From positions 1-64,000 of the forward strand of contig JAJPJG010000023.1 of the NCBI GenBank assembly GCA_021324395.1: 64,000 bases of DNA. The letters are read 5' to 3'. Positions 42,021 to 54,120 of the stretch are shown here, piece by piece. Made by a program: the position numbers and the translations under genes. The notes beneath the pieces were generated by a model, which did no database searches, was not told the DNA's origin, and saw only the letters and a program-made list of their open reading frames with translations. Source of the stretch: Spartobacteria bacterium (GTDB lineage: Bacteria; Verrucomicrobiota; Verrucomicrobiia; Chthoniobacterales; Chthoniobacteraceae). Numbering within the stretch: position 1 is the stretch's first letter; each line of letters opens with the position of its first letter.

Positions 42021-44189
42021 TCACTCGGCGTGAGGCGAAGAAAGGTCGAGCGTGATTCCCGCGCTGATGTCGCCGGTTGCATTCAGCACGCCGGAGTCGG
42101 TGACGAGTTGCACGGCGGTTTGGCCGGCGGGCGGTGGTCGATTGCCTTCGCGGCTGGCGAGTTTGATGGTCACGCGATTGCCGTCGAGTTGCGCGGTGAA
42201 ATGCGCGAGCGAGTAGTCGCCTTTTTTAAAATCGAATCCATCGCCGGCATCGTCGTAAAGCGCGCCGGCGGCTGATCCGGTGGCGTCGAGGCTGACGAGC
42301 AGGGTGAGCGGATCGAGCGACTTTTCGGTTGTGTTTTGCACGACCTTGCCGAGCGGAACGATGGCACCCGGCCGGATTTTCAGCGCGCATTGGTAGCCGT
42401 CGTTTTCGGTGTTGCCGTCGAGCAGGGCGACGTCGCGCCAGGTGCCGGCGGGGAGCTTCACGTCGCGCGCCCAGCGCGGGATCACGAGCAAATCGCCGCC
42501 GAGCAAAAACGCACGATCTTCCGCGCGAAGCTTCGGGTCTTTCGGATCGGCGAAGAAGACGGGGCGCATCACTGGCGCGCCGTCCTGCGCCGATTCGTGG
42601 AAGAGCGTGTAGTAGTAAGGCAACAGCCGGTAGCGCCGGTCGAGTGCGGTGCGCGCGACGTTTTCGATCTGCCCGCCAAACTCCCACGGCTCCTTATTCG
42701 GTGAACCGGTCTCGGCGTGGGCGCGGCTGAACGGCAGCAGCGCGCCGACCGCGATCCAGTGTCCGAACAAATCGGGATCGTTGTATTTTCCGGCGTAGCC
42801 GCCGATGTCCGGCCCGCTGAATGGCTGCCCGGAAAGGCCGAGCGTGAGCGACATTGGCACCGATGCGCAGAGATATTCCCACGTCGCGGCGTTGTCGCCC
42901 GTCCACGTGGCGGCGTAGCGCTGGCCGCCGAGATATGTGGAGCGCGTGAGCACGAATGGACGCTTGTCGGGACGCGCTGCGAGGATGCCTTCGCGCGTGG
43001 CGCGCGACATCAGCATGCCGAAAACGTTGTGATACTCCGCGTGCGGGCCGGGCGGGAGATCGCCGCCGCCGCGATGCTGATTGTCCGGCGGCATGCTCTT
43101 GAGCGTTGTGTTAAAGACCGCCGGCTCGTTCATATCGTTCCAGACGCCGTCGACGCCTTTCGCGACAAAATCCTTGTAAAGGCTGCCCCACCACGCGCGC
43201 GTTTCGGGCCGCGTGAAATCTGGGAATGCGCACGTGCCCGGCCAGACTTCGCCATGATATTCCGAGCCATCCGGTTTTTTCACAAAGACGTCTGCGCGCT
43301 CGCCGGAATCGTAAACCGCGTAGCCGGGCTCTGCCTTTACGCCCGGATCGATCATCCACACGGAGTGAAAACCGTGCGCGTGGAGATAGGAATTCGTCTC
43401 GTCGGGATGCGGATAACGCTCGCTGTTGAAAGTGAAAATGCGGAAGCCGTTCATGTAGTCGATGTCGAACCAGATGACGTCGCACGGGATTTTGCGGCTG
43501 CGAAATTCGTCGGCGATCTGCCGCGCCCGCGCGTCGGGAAAATACGAGTAGCGGCATTGCTGGAAACCGAGCGCCCACCGCGGCGGCAGCGGCATCGTGC
43601 CGGTCAATTCACCGAGACCTCGCAACACCGCTAGCGGCGATTCGCGGTCGATGACGATCACGCGAAACGGCGGGCCGTCGCTTTCCATTTCCACCATGTG
43701 ATGGGCCGCCGTGATCCTGCCGCGCCATGTCGTGTCGAAGAGCAATCCGAACGCCGAGCCGTCCGCGCGCACGCCGAGCACCCACGGATGCGTCTGGTAA
43801 AGGCGGAGTCCCTCCGCGTCGCGGTAGTTAAAATTGTCGGTGTTCCATAGCTCGACCGTTTTGCCATTGCGCAAAAGCGGGCCGGTCACTTCGCCGGTGC
43901 CGTAGAGACTCGTGTCCGCGCCGACCGCGACGCGCGCGCGATTTTTTTCGCCGCTGAAAAACATTGGCGAAACGCGCCAGCCGTTCGGCATTTCGCCGAG
44001 AGCGCGCGGCTCCGCGACAAGCGCGAGCGACGGTGTTTTTAAGCGGTCATAACCCGCGGGCACGAACTCAACGATGCCATCGCCGATGCGCGCGGAGGTT
44101 TTGATCGCGACCGGCGTCTCTCCGGCAAAGAGACTGGAGACAACGAAAAGGAATGCGCAGAAGAGAGCGCGTGGGGGACAGGCTTTCAC
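42021..44189 (-). CDS. GH31 alpha-glucosidase, secreted
   Basis: The start codon is GTG at 44189. The 722-residue protein has a signal peptide (residues 1-22), a GH31 N-terminal beta domain, a barrel with FDIDYMNGFRIFTF and GVWNDMNEPAVF (nucleophile Asp near residue 350) and TWTGDNAATWEYL (acid/base Asp near 430), and a C-terminal beta domain. The WNDMNEP form is typical of alpha-glucosidases acting on maltose, isomaltose or starch breakdown products. It differs clearly from the GH31 at 22612, so the two are not recent duplicates. GC-rich, like the housekeeping genes. Confidence 0.94.
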   Translation of the reverse strand: MKACPPRALFCAFLFVVSSLFAGETPVAIKTSARIGDGIVEFVPAGYDRLKTPSLALVAEPRALGEMPNGWRVSPMFFSGEKNRARVAVGADTSLYGTGEVTGPLLRNGKTVELWNTDNFNYRDAEGLRLYQTHPWVLGVRADGSAFGLLFDTTWRGRITAAHHMVEMESDGPPFRVIVIDRESPLAVLRGLGELTGTMPLPPRWALGFQQCRYSYFPDARARQIADEFRSRKIPCDVIWFDIDYMNGFRIFTFNSERYPHPDETNSYLHAHGFHSVWMIDPGVKAEPGYAVYDSGERADVFVKKPDGSEYHGEVWPGTCAFPDFTRPETRAWWGSLYKDFVAKGVDGVWNDMNEPAVFNTTLKSMPPDNQHRGGGDLPPGPHAEYHNVFGMLMSRATREGILAARPDKRPFVLTRSTYLGGQRYAATWTGDNAATWEYLCASVPMSLTLGLSGQPFSGPDIGGYAGKYNDPDLFGHWIAVGALLPFSRAHAETGSPNKEPWEFGGQIENVARTALDRRYRLLPYYYTLFHESAQDGAPVMRPVFFADPKDPKLRAEDRAFLLGGDLLVIPRWARDVKLPAGTWRDVALLDGNTENDGYQCALKIRPGAIVPLGKVVQNTTEKSLDPLTLLVSLDATGSAAGALYDDAGDGFDFKKGDYSLAHFTAQLDGNRVTIKLASREGNRPPPAGQTAVQLVTDSGVLNATGDISAGITLDLSSPHAE

Positions 44190-44304
44190 GCCCCGAGATT
44201 GTTAAAAACGGAGCTACAGTAAAGCAAATGCTTCGCGGCGTCGTGAGCGGGACGACGGGGAAGGGGAGATCGCAAGCAGGTGAGAACGTGTCCGGCGTGA
44301 CCGG

Positions 44305-45743
<1,439 letters not shown>

Positions 45744-45747
<4 letters not shown>

Positions 45748-48332
45748 GGTTGGGCGGGCTCGCTTTTTTTAACGGGAATCTGCGCGACGATTTTGAGGAT
45801 GGTCGTCATGTCGTAGCTCTGGAGAAAACCGCGCAAATGCTCGGCGAGACGCCGGCCGGACGCGCCGAGTTGCTCGATTTCGCCGAGGCAATTTTTTAGC
45901 ACGGTGGCGCTGTGCAGCTCGGCGGCCATCATCACGCGCAACGCGAGGTCTTCAGGCAACATGATCTGCGCCAAATCAAGCGCTGAAGCGGCTTCGCGCG
46001 TTTCGGGCGGCACGCTTTTATATTCGAACTCGACCTGCAAAAGATGTTCCAGCGACTGATAAACGCGCTCCGACAAAATCGGTTTCGCGATGAAATCGTC
46101 GCAGCCCGCGCGTAGCGAGCGACGCCGGTCGTGCTCGAACGCAGACGCGGAAGTCGCGACAATTTTTACGCCGCCCGCGCCGAATTGCTCGATGAGTCGC
46201 CGCGTCGTTTCGAGTCCATCCATCTCAGGCAAACGCATGTCCAAGAAAATGATGTCAGGCTGTGTCGCAGCCACACACGCGAGTGCCTGCCGACCGTTTT
46301 CGGCGGCGGTCACTTCGCAGCCGATGAGCGAAAGCATCGTGAAAAGCACGTCGCGGTTTTCCGGAATGTCGTCGACGACGAGTGCGCTGACGTGGCAGCC
46401 ATCCGCGAGCCGCAGCACTTCACGTGCGGTGCTTGCCGGCGCGGGCGTTTGCGCGACTTCCGCGAGCGGAATGGCGAAGGAAAAAGTCGAGCCGATGCCC
46501 GGCTCCGCCGCAGCGGTCAGCGTTCCGCCCATCAGCTCGACCTGCCGCTTTGCAATCGCGAGTCCGAGGCCGGTGCCGCCTTTGTTCCGCGCGGCCGCGC
46601 CTTGTTGAAACGGCTCGAAAATCTGCGCATGCAATTCCGGCGCGATGCCCGGGCCGGTGTCGCTGACTTCGAATCGCCATGCATCTTCCGCGTCGCGCGC
46701 AACGTGCAAAATCACGCGGCCGTCGTTCGTGAACTTCACGGCATTGCCCAGCAGATTGATTAACACCTGTCGCAGCTTGCTTTCGTCGCCGCTGACAAAA
46801 AGCCGCCGTGTTCCGTTCAGTCCGTCGACGCGCAAACCAAGCCGCTTTTCCTCGCAGCGCGCATGAAACATCGCCGTCAATTCGCGCACGAGCGCGATGA
46901 GATCGAATTCTTTCGTCTCCATTTCCATGCGCCCCGCCTCGATTTTTGAGAGATCGAGAATGTCGTTGATGAGCTTGAGTAGATGGTTGCAACTGCTCGC
47001 GATGGTCGTCACCGCGTCGCGCTGGAACGCGTGCAGCGAGTCGTCGCGCAACAGGATTTGCGAGTAGCCGAGGATTGCATTCATCGGCGTGCGAATCTCG
47101 TGGCTCATATTCGCGAGGAATGCCGACTTCGCTTTGTTCGCCGATTCCGCCGCGTCCTCGGCCTGGCGGCGCACGATGATTTCACCGAGCAGCGCCTGGT
47201 TCGATTGGCGCAACTCGACCGTGCGTTCCCTGATGCGCACTTCGAGGTTGTCGCGCGCTGCGCGCAATTCCTCGGTCGCCTCGCGCACGCGACGCTCGAT
47301 CTCCGCAGTGCGGCGCTGGCCACTGCGAATCCAGCGCACGCCGAGCCCTGTGCAAACGAGGCCGATCGCGAGCACGCTCCACGATTGATAAAGCGAATGC
47401 GTTTTGATGAACGCGGTGGTCGGCTGAAACTCGATGCGCCAGTTGCGTCCGGCGAGGTCGAGATTGGTCGACCATTCGAGCGCGCGGATCGCCGGCGCTG
47501 CGTTTGTGCCGTGAAAATAGATCAGCTTGTTTGCTGTTTCGTCGCGAATTGCCACGGCGAATCCGCGCTGCGATGCGGCGCTGAGCGAGGTTTCGACGAG
47601 ATTGCCGATGCGGAAAACTGCGGTGGCAAACCCGCGCAAGGCAACGCGGCGTTGTTCGATCGTTAACGGATTCGCGTTGTTATACACAGGAAAACAAACG
47701 ATCACCCCAAGCTGGCCCGCCCGCTCCTGCGCAAGCCGGACGGGCGCGGTCGCAGTCGGCAAGCCGGAATCGCGCGCTTTATCGAGAGCGGCCTTTCGCT
47801 CGCCTTCCGATGCAAGATCGAAACCGAACGCTTCTTCGTTTCCCGTCAGCGGCTCGAGAAAATAAACGGGAAAATATTCCTCGCGGATTTCGTCCGTGGC
47901 GATGCCGCCGGCGGTTTGCTCGCCAAATTCAAAATCGGCGAAACCTTCCGCGCGCGCCTTTTCCTCAAAAGCATCGCGCATTTCGTGCGGCACGCGCGGC
48001 ACCCACGAAAGCGCCTGCAGCTCCGGCTGGCGCGCAATCGCGTCACGCACAAATTGCGCAAAATCGGCGCGGCTATGTTCCCCCGGCGATTGGAACGACG
48101 CGATTGAGTGCAGCACTTCCATCGAGCGCAGCACCTGGATTTTTAGCAGCTCGACCTGCGCCGCGCTAATCTCGTGCACCTCATCCTGCAGCGTCCGCCA
48201 TTCCCAACTGCGTATGACGAAAAAAAGCGCCGCCGACACCGCGACGCCCGCTGCAGTCACGAGGACGAGCAGCGCTTTTTGTCGAGCCGCGGCCAAACCA
48301 CGAATTGACGCCAAAGCGCCGGCGATTTGCAC
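45744..48332 (-). CDS. CHASE-domain hybrid sensor histidine kinase
   Basis: GTG start at 48332; 862 residues. Two membrane helices (about 19-40 and 318-336) flank a periplasmic CHASE domain (about 75-290). A coiled coil leads to HisKA ([19 protein letters not shown], His411), HATPase ([32 protein letters not shown]) and a receiver domain ([14 protein letters not shown]). An extra C-terminal domain of about 100 residues follows, possibly an Hpt-like or degenerate output domain. It forms a coupled pair with the NtrC-type regulator. CHASE sensors bind small extracellular ligands. Confidence 0.93.
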
Positions 48333-48343
48333 GAACGCCGGAA

Positions 48344-48358
48344 AGCACGTCGCGTGCT
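48344..48358. promoter_or_regulatory. Perfect 6-bp inverted repeat before the hybrid kinase gene
   Basis: AGCACG and CGTGCT flank three bases, 11 bases upstream of the GTG start. Candidate operator or leader hairpin; seen by symmetry only. Confidence 0.3.
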
Positions 48359-48471
48359 ATCGAACCGGGAACCTCGCGTTACTCTGGAAAATCGCATCTA
48401 ACGTGCGGCAGCTTGCCGGCAGGCAGTCACAAATCGCGCAGCACGTGACTAAAAAGCCGCACTTCATTTGC

Positions 48472-48509
48472 AAAAAAAAGCGCCCCCGCAGCCGAAGCTG
48501 CGGGGGCGC
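48472..48509 (-). terminator. Strong intrinsic terminator with UUCG loop after the EF-hand gene
   Basis: On the reverse strand GCGCCCCCGCAGC pairs with its exact complement in a 13-bp stem closed by TTCG, followed by eight T's. It lies about 22 bases past the stop of the EF-hand gene. The cUUCGg loop is a classic extra-stable tetraloop. Confidence 0.95.
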
Positions 48510-48530
48510 GAATGTTATTTAGTTATTGGT

Positions 48531-49190
48531 TTACTGATTCGATGGCGGTGGCAGCGGGTGCTGGTCGGGACCGCCTTCGCCCGGGCCACCCTGTCCGTCC
48601 GGCCCATGAGCGCCGCCCTCGGGACGCGGAGGCATCAGCTCGTCGCGGGTGAGCTGGCCGTCGCCGTTTTTATCGAGCGTCTTCAACGCAGCGGGCGCAT
48701 TCGCGATTTCGCTCGCATCAATCACGCCGTCGTGGTTCGCATCGAGAGCCTGGATCAAAGGCGGGAGCGGACGATGATGTTCACCGCCGGGCCCTCCGCC
48801 GGGTCCGCCTTGTTGCTGGTCGTTGCCCTGACCGCCTTGCTGTCCTTTGTGGTGACGTTCGCCGCCGGTTCCACCCTGACCTCCGGGACCACCTTGTCCG
48901 CCAGGACCATTCTGCCCGTCGGGTCCGCCGCCTTTGCGCATGGGCGGCATCAACTCATCGCGCGTAAGCTGGCCGTCGTTATTTTTGTCGAGAGTTTTGA
49001 GCGCTGCGCTCGCGTTGCTGATTTCACTCGAGTCAATCGAGCCGTCGTGATTTGCATCGAGAGCCTGGATAAGCGGTGGTGGCGGACGATGGTGTGGTTC
49101 GTTCTGTGGAGGGGCGTCCTGTTGTTGTTGTGCGAAGGCGGTGCCTGCGACACCGATTCCGATGAGGGTGATGAATTGTTTCGTTTTCAT
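48531..49190 (-). CDS. Secreted EF-hand calcium-binding protein, duplicated
   Basis: Start at ATG 49190 gives 219 residues with a signal peptide ([20 protein letters not shown]). It contains two near-identical halves, each with two EF-hand loops ([12 protein letters not shown] and [24 protein letters not shown] and [12 protein letters not shown]), separated by a Gly/Gln/Pro-rich linker. The halves share most residues, so a recent internal duplication is likely. It probably binds Ca2+ outside the inner membrane. It is divergent from the GH57 gene, with which it may share a promoter region. Confidence 0.93.
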   Translation of the reverse strand: MKTKQFITLIGIGVAGTAFAQQQQDAPPQNEPHHRPPPPLIQALDANHDGSIDSSEISNASAALKTLDKNNDGQLTRDELMPPMRKGGGPDGQNGPGGQGGPGGQGGTGGERHHKGQQGGQGNDQQQGGPGGGPGGEHHRPLPPLIQALDANHDGVIDASEIANAPAALKTLDKNGDGQLTRDELMPPRPEGGAHGPDGQGGPGEGGPDQHPLPPPSNQ

Positions 49191-49335
49191 ATCGAAAACT
49201 AACTCCGGTTTCGTAAATTGGTTGTGAGCGAGTTGCCGGAAAATTGTTAAGATTCTGTAAAGACGTTTGAACGGACTAATGGAAATCGTCGTTTCACGGA
49301 TGGCTGTTCCACTCGGGGAAAGATAAGCTTCAGCA

Positions 49336-52248
49336 ATGTCCAACCCCCGGACTTTAGCCTGCGCGGCCACGCTGCTTTTCGCGCAACTCGCCTCAGCGCA
49401 AAATACGAGCATTCACACGACTTTTCTGTGGCATTTGCACCAGCCCGTTTACTGGCCGGATAAGCGATCGGCGAGTGATCACTACGAAAACGCGTGGGAT
49501 ACCATCCAGCAACAGGATGCCGGACGTGGCCATCCTTTTGCAGGAGAATCTCTACGCACAATTTTCGGTCTCGATGATCGCGTGAACGCCTACCAATGGC
49601 GTCCACAGAATGCGCTGAGTTCCATCACCTGGCTCGGCAAAGCCGGTGTGCAGGTGAACTTCTCCGGCGCACTCATGGAAAACGTGCAAAGCATGGCTGT
49701 TGCAGGGCAACTAGGTTATGTGGGTAACTGGTATCAATACAACAAGGATGCGAAAGGCTGGCTTACCTCCGGAGGTAAGCCGCGGATGGATATGACGAAC
49801 TTTACCTATCATCACTCGCTCGCGCCTTTGCTAAGCGATGAGACGCTCGAGATGGAGCTGCGCATCCATATGCGACAGGCGCAGATTTTTTGGGGCGATC
49901 CCGCATCGAAAGGCTTCTTTCCAGCAGAGACCTGCTTCTCCGAGCACATCATTCCTGTTTTGAAAAAAGTGGGCATCAACTGGAGTGTCGTGGCGAATAA
50001 TCATCTCACGCGCTCTTGTTCCGACTTTCCGCTCGTTATAGGTTCCGGAGGCGAAAATTGCGACCTGCCTAACAAAGCCGATCAAATCAATCCCGCCGCA
50101 AACAACTACAAGCGCATTCAGATCGATCGTGGCTGCTCGCCGACTGCAGCGCTGCCATTCGCTTTCCAGGTCCACTATGCGCGCTATGTCGATCCAAGCA
50201 CAGGGACAGAGTCCAAGCTAATTGTGGTCCCAAGTGATCAAGCCCTGGGTTGGAAGGACAGTTATAGCACTTGGGACTTAGGTCTAATGGATAGCTTGAA
50301 AGCCGTGAACAATCCTTCCAAGCCTGCGCTCGCTATGTTCGCACACGATGGTGATAATGCATGGAGCGGCGGGTATTCCTATTACATGGAGTGGGTGAAC
50401 AACTTTGCCTCACAAGCAAACTCGCGCGGCTACGAGCCGACGACCGTGGAACAGTTCCTCGCGGATTACCCGCCGGATACAAGCGACGTCGTTCACGTCG
50501 AAGATGGCGGATGGGTTTACGCCGATGGCGACATGGGTTCGCCTATGTTCATCAACTGGCACTGGCCTCCAAGTCATAAAGATGCTTCCACGAATAATAT
50601 TAACGCCGTCGATCCAAGTGTCGGGGTAAGTGATAAGGCCGATGTTTGGCGAACTATCATTGCAACTGAAAATAGAGTGAAGACCGCGCAACAAATTTCC
50701 GGCATTACTCCTCGTATCGACCAAGTCCGTGATCCGGGCAGCTTTTCGACGAATCCGAACAATGTAGAGCTGGCCTGGCACTACTATCTTGCCGGGCTTG
50801 ATTCGGGCTTTGTTTATTACGGTGTTCACGACGATGAAGGCTGGCGCCCGGTGCTTGCGCAGAACAATGCGCAACGTGAAATCGGCAGTGTCTTGAACGA
50901 CCTAAGCCATGATACGACACCACCGACTGTATTCATTCCACAGCGTCATCCATGGAATCCGGGCGCAAAAAACTACGGCGTGCAGTATGGCTATCTCCAA
51001 ACAATCCCATCAACTACCGACTTCTGGGTTTGGACCTACGCTTACGATGTGTCCGGAATGGGGAATGTCACTCTCAAGTATCGCTCAAACGGTAATAGTC
51101 ATCCACCGACACAGGATGAGTTTAAGACTTACGCCGGCGGAGCTGATACCGGTAGTTGGCAAAACGTTTCAATGACCAAGCGCGTCGTAGCTCCCGTCAG
51201 TGGTCTAAGCGCCTATGGTTCCGCTCCGCAGTTCATCGCGGATTACTATTACGGAAAAGTAACCGGATTGAGCGATACCTATGTTGATTACTACGTTACC
51301 GCGACAGATAGCCGCGGCAATATTTACAATTCCCCGATTCAGCATGTCTATGTCGCGCCCGGCACGACATCGACACCCACACCTACGCCAACGCCAACGC
51401 CAACGCCTACTCCCACACCGACACCAACGCCCACGCCTACACCGACAGCAACACCCGCAGCTACGCCAATTCCTTTCACAATGGATGGGTCTGCCGACTG
51501 CACTGGTTATCTGCAAAACGGCACAGGCATGACTCTCTATGCGGCGGTGCGTGGATCGAAACTCTATGTCGCGACGTGGTCGCCGGGCAACAGTGGTGCG
51601 AACGACCACTTCATTTTTGTATCGGATCAACTGCTTACCTCAGCAACGGCGGCGGCGCCGTGGGCCAAGGCGGGAACGATTGCCGTTTCGGCGAACAAGC
51701 CTTACATCGGTGCTGAAAGCCAAAGCTCTTATGTGGGATGGTTCAATGCACCGGGTAGCTCACAGGTAACAAAAGCAGCTAGTAGTTCGGGCCAACTCGA
51801 AGGAGTAATCGATTTGGTTGAAGCATTCGGATCAATGCCGCAGACGATCTACATTGCTGCAGCGGCTTATCAAACGGCAGATGGCGGACTTCTCGCATCC
51901 CAAGGACCTCCAGGAAACAGTGACGGCAACATTGATCCCGCAGAGTTTCTTACACTCGCTGTGCCCGCGTTGCGCGACGAATCTGCAAATGGCAAATACG
52001 ACCGGCTAAACCCATCCGTCGATTTCCGCAGTCAAGTGACGCGCGATTCCAGCGGAGCGAGTGTCATTACGTGGGCATCGTGTCCGGGTAAGACTTACCA
52101 GATCGAATACTCCGATTCGCTTGGCGGGTTATGGCAATCTCTCGGGCAGGTGACTGCGAGTGTTGGTCAACTATCACTCACATTCACAGATTCTACATCG
52201 CTAAATGCTACGCAACGTTTCTATCGCGTTCGCTGCACAAATCCGTAG
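49336..52248 (+). CDS. Secreted GH57 glycoside hydrolase with TP-rich linker and C-terminal modules
   Basis: The 970-residue protein has a signal peptide (1-21) then the GH57 catalytic region with [11 protein letters not shown] (30-40), the nucleophile site GFFPAETC (E198) and the acid region FAHDGDN (about 335-341). After an Ig-like domain comes a linker of PT/TP repeats (about 675-711), then a beta-sandwich that could bind carbohydrate and a C-terminal domain ending [16 protein letters not shown], common in secreted verrucomicrobial proteins. GH57 members act on alpha-glucans; the exact activity is unknown. Its base composition is less GC-rich than most flanking genes. Confidence 0.93.
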   Translation: MSNPRTLACAATLLFAQLASAQNTSIHTTFLWHLHQPVYWPDKRSASDHYENAWDTIQQQDAGRGHPFAGESLRTIFGLDDRVNAYQWRPQNALSSITWLGKAGVQVNFSGALMENVQSMAVAGQLGYVGNWYQYNKDAKGWLTSGGKPRMDMTNFTYHHSLAPLLSDETLEMELRIHMRQAQIFWGDPASKGFFPAETCFSEHIIPVLKKVGINWSVVANNHLTRSCSDFPLVIGSGGENCDLPNKADQINPAANNYKRIQIDRGCSPTAALPFAFQVHYARYVDPSTGTESKLIVVPSDQALGWKDSYSTWDLGLMDSLKAVNNPSKPALAMFAHDGDNAWSGGYSYYMEWVNNFASQANSRGYEPTTVEQFLADYPPDTSDVVHVEDGGWVYADGDMGSPMFINWHWPPSHKDASTNNINAVDPSVGVSDKADVWRTIIATENRVKTAQQISGITPRIDQVRDPGSFSTNPNNVELAWHYYLAGLDSGFVYYGVHDDEGWRPVLAQNNAQREIGSVLNDLSHDTTPPTVFIPQRHPWNPGAKNYGVQYGYLQTIPSTTDFWVWTYAYDVSGMGNVTLKYRSNGNSHPPTQDEFKTYAGGADTGSWQNVSMTKRVVAPVSGLSAYGSAPQFIADYYYGKVTGLSDTYVDYYVTATDSRGNIYNSPIQHVYVAPGTTSTPTPTPTPTPTPTPTPTPTPTPTPTATPAATPIPFTMDGSADCTGYLQNGTGMTLYAAVRGSKLYVATWSPGNSGANDHFIFVSDQLLTSATAAAPWAKAGTIAVSANKPYIGAESQSSYVGWFNAPGSSQVTKAASSSGQLEGVIDLVEAFGSMPQTIYIAAAAYQTADGGLLASQGPPGNSDGNIDPAEFLTLAVPALRDESANGKYDRLNPSVDFRSQVTRDSSGASVITWASCPGKTYQIEYSDSLGGLWQSLGQVTASVGQLSLTFTDSTSLNATQRFYRVRCTNP
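51362..51471 (+). repeat. Short-period TP-linker repeat
   Basis: About 110 bases of six-base-type repeats encoding Thr-Pro, variants of ACACCT/ACGCCA. This is a flexible interdomain linker in the GH57 protein and a possible slippage site. Confidence 0.7.
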
Positions 52249-52294
52249 CAAATTTCGCTAGGAGAGCAGGCACGCTGGCGGTAAGTTCCAGCGA

Positions 52295-52984
52295 ATGCGT
52301 TGCCTTCCGATCTTCTTTATCCTTTTGATGCCTGCGCTGCGCATCGTCGCGCAGACGCCGGCACCGATGACGCAGGTGAGTGAGAACGTCTTTCAAATCG
52401 GCGACGTGAAATTAGACAAGCAGCAAAGGACGGTTACTTTTCCTGCGACCGTGAATATGCGTAAGGGAATGATCGAATACCTGCTCGTGACTAATAGCGG
52501 AAAGACACACGAGAGTCTCTTCGCGACAAGTGTCGAGCCATCGCAGCTGCACGTCGCAATGCTACTTCTCGGAGCCACTGCAAAGGACAATGCGCCGCCT
52601 TCGCCTGATCAAATCGATGCTTCGTATTTAAAACGCGCGCCCGCATTGAAAGGCGATAATGTTGACCTGCTCGTTACATGGAAAAGGGACGATAAAGAAG
52701 AGCGTGTGCGCGCTGAAGAGCTTGTTATGAATGACGAAGCTCGCGCCGTCGCCAAGCAAGGGCCATGGATCTATACAGGATCGATCGTGTCAGAAGGAAA
52801 GTTCCTCGCGCAACTGGAAGGTTCGATTGTTTCCATGGTCACCGATCCGGTAGCTCTTATAAATAACCCGCGCCCCGGTCACAACAATGACCAAGCGTGG
52901 TCGATCAATACCGCGCAAGTTCCGCCGATGGATACTCCAGTGGAAATCACCATTAAGTTGCTTTCGAAAAAACCTGCGAAATGA
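52295..52984 (+). CDS. YdjY-domain secreted protein
   Basis: The 229-residue protein has a signal peptide (cleavage near VAQ, residue 19). The pattern FPATVNMRKGMIEYLLVTNSGKTHESLFATSVEPSQLHVAMLLLGA is typical of the YdjY family, which is widespread in PVC bacteria but has no known activity. It overlaps the next gene (cyclase-fold protein) by four bases, so the two are translated together and probably act together. No membrane anchor is visible. Confidence 0.85.
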   Translation: MRCLPIFFILLMPALRIVAQTPAPMTQVSENVFQIGDVKLDKQQRTVTFPATVNMRKGMIEYLLVTNSGKTHESLFATSVEPSQLHVAMLLLGATAKDNAPPSPDQIDASYLKRAPALKGDNVDLLVTWKRDDKEERVRAEELVMNDEARAVAKQGPWIYTGSIVSEGKFLAQLEGSIVSMVTDPVALINNPRPGHNNDQAWSINTAQVPPMDTPVEITIKLLSKKPAK

Positions 52985-54120
52985 GAATTGCACTCTTATT
53001 GTTCGTTTCAGTCCTTTGTGCGTGGGCTCAAGAACCGATTCCTCACCAATCAACGCACCTATCTCTACGCAATGAAGTGCAGATAGGTATCGATAAAGGA
53101 CTGGCGTGGCTGCAAGCACACCAGAATGGCAATGGCTCATGGTCGCTCGAGGATTATCCTGCCCTAACTGCATTACCGTTGATTGCATTCATGGGAGAAC
53201 CATCGGCTAAGTTTCGAAATGAGCAGCCAGAGTTCATAAAAAGAAGCTACCAGTTTTTGATTTCATCCGTGCAGCCGGACGGCGGCATTTATCGCAAAGG
53301 GTTGGCTAACTATAATACATCGCTTTCACTTCTCGCTCTTGTTGCGGCGAACGATTCGAAGTATCAGGCGATAATTCGCGACGCGAGAAGCTTTGTGATA
53401 GGTCAGCAGGCAAAAGGACTCGCAAACGAATCGATGGACGGCGGCTTTGGCTATGGGCCTTCCGGTTCCGGGCGCCAGCATCCGGATATGTCCAATACAG
53501 TCATCGCCCTGGATGCGCTGTATCATAGCAGGATCGCTGCGGGAAAAGAGTTGCCGAATGCGAAGGACCTGAACTGGACGGCGGCGATCGAGTTTATCCA
53601 AAAGTGCCAGAATCTGCCGGCTTACAACAAGGAATCGTGGGCGAGCGATGACGCTGAGAATATAGGCGGCTTTGTCTATTTTCCCGGTGAAAGTATGGCT
53701 GGCGAGATGCAGTTGCCGGACGGCCGCAAGGTCTTGCGCTCCTATGGGAGTATGAGTTATGCCGGTTTGTTAAGCTATATTTATGCCGACTTAAAGAAGG
53801 ATGATCCACGGGTGAAGGCGGTTGTCGAGTGGCTGCAAAAACACTACGCCTTGGAAGAGAATCCCGGAATGGGGCTCGATGGTCTTTATTACTACTACCA
53901 CATGATGGCCAAAGCCCTTGCGACCTATGACGTCCGCGAGCTCGAAGCCGCTGATGGCCACAGGATAGATTGGCCAAAAGAACTGGCGTTAAAATTAATT
54001 GACCTGCAAAAGCCGGATGGATCTTGGACAAATGAAAGTGGCCGTTGGATGGAAAAGGATCCTATCCTTGTAACGTCCTATGCCGTGCTTACGCTGGAAA
54101 TTATTTACCGCGCGCTGTAG
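52981..54120 (+). CDS. Secreted prenyltransferase/squalene-cyclase-fold protein
   Basis: The 379-residue protein has a signal peptide (residues 1-16) and repeating alpha-alpha-barrel motifs, with QxxxGSW-like units (NGNGSWSLEDY, QPDGGIYRKG, GGFGYGPSG, QKPDGSWTNE) spaced about 50-100 residues apart. This is the fold of squalene cyclases and prenyltransferases, but no DxDD cyclase motif is evident, so catalysis by protonation is unlikely. Export is unusual for the fold. Together with the preceding YdjY gene, it may form a surface or periplasmic binding pair. The stop lies 20 bases inside the convergent GH26 gene's 3' end. Confidence 0.7.
   Translation: MRIALLLFVSVLCAWAQEPIPHQSTHLSLRNEVQIGIDKGLAWLQAHQNGNGSWSLEDYPALTALPLIAFMGEPSAKFRNEQPEFIKRSYQFLISSVQPDGGIYRKGLANYNTSLSLLALVAANDSKYQAIIRDARSFVIGQQAKGLANESMDGGFGYGPSGSGRQHPDMSNTVIALDALYHSRIAAGKELPNAKDLNWTAAIEFIQKCQNLPAYNKESWASDDAENIGGFVYFPGESMAGEMQLPDGRKVLRSYGSMSYAGLLSYIYADLKKDDPRVKAVVEWLQKHYALEENPGMGLDGLYYYYHMMAKALATYDVRELEAADGHRIDWPKELALKLIDLQKPDGSWTNESGRWMEKDPILVTSYAVLTLEIIYRAL

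Noticed and set aside
51362-51471. Regulatory tandem repeat
   Set aside because: It is in frame within GH57 and encodes a Thr-Pro linker, which explains the repeat.
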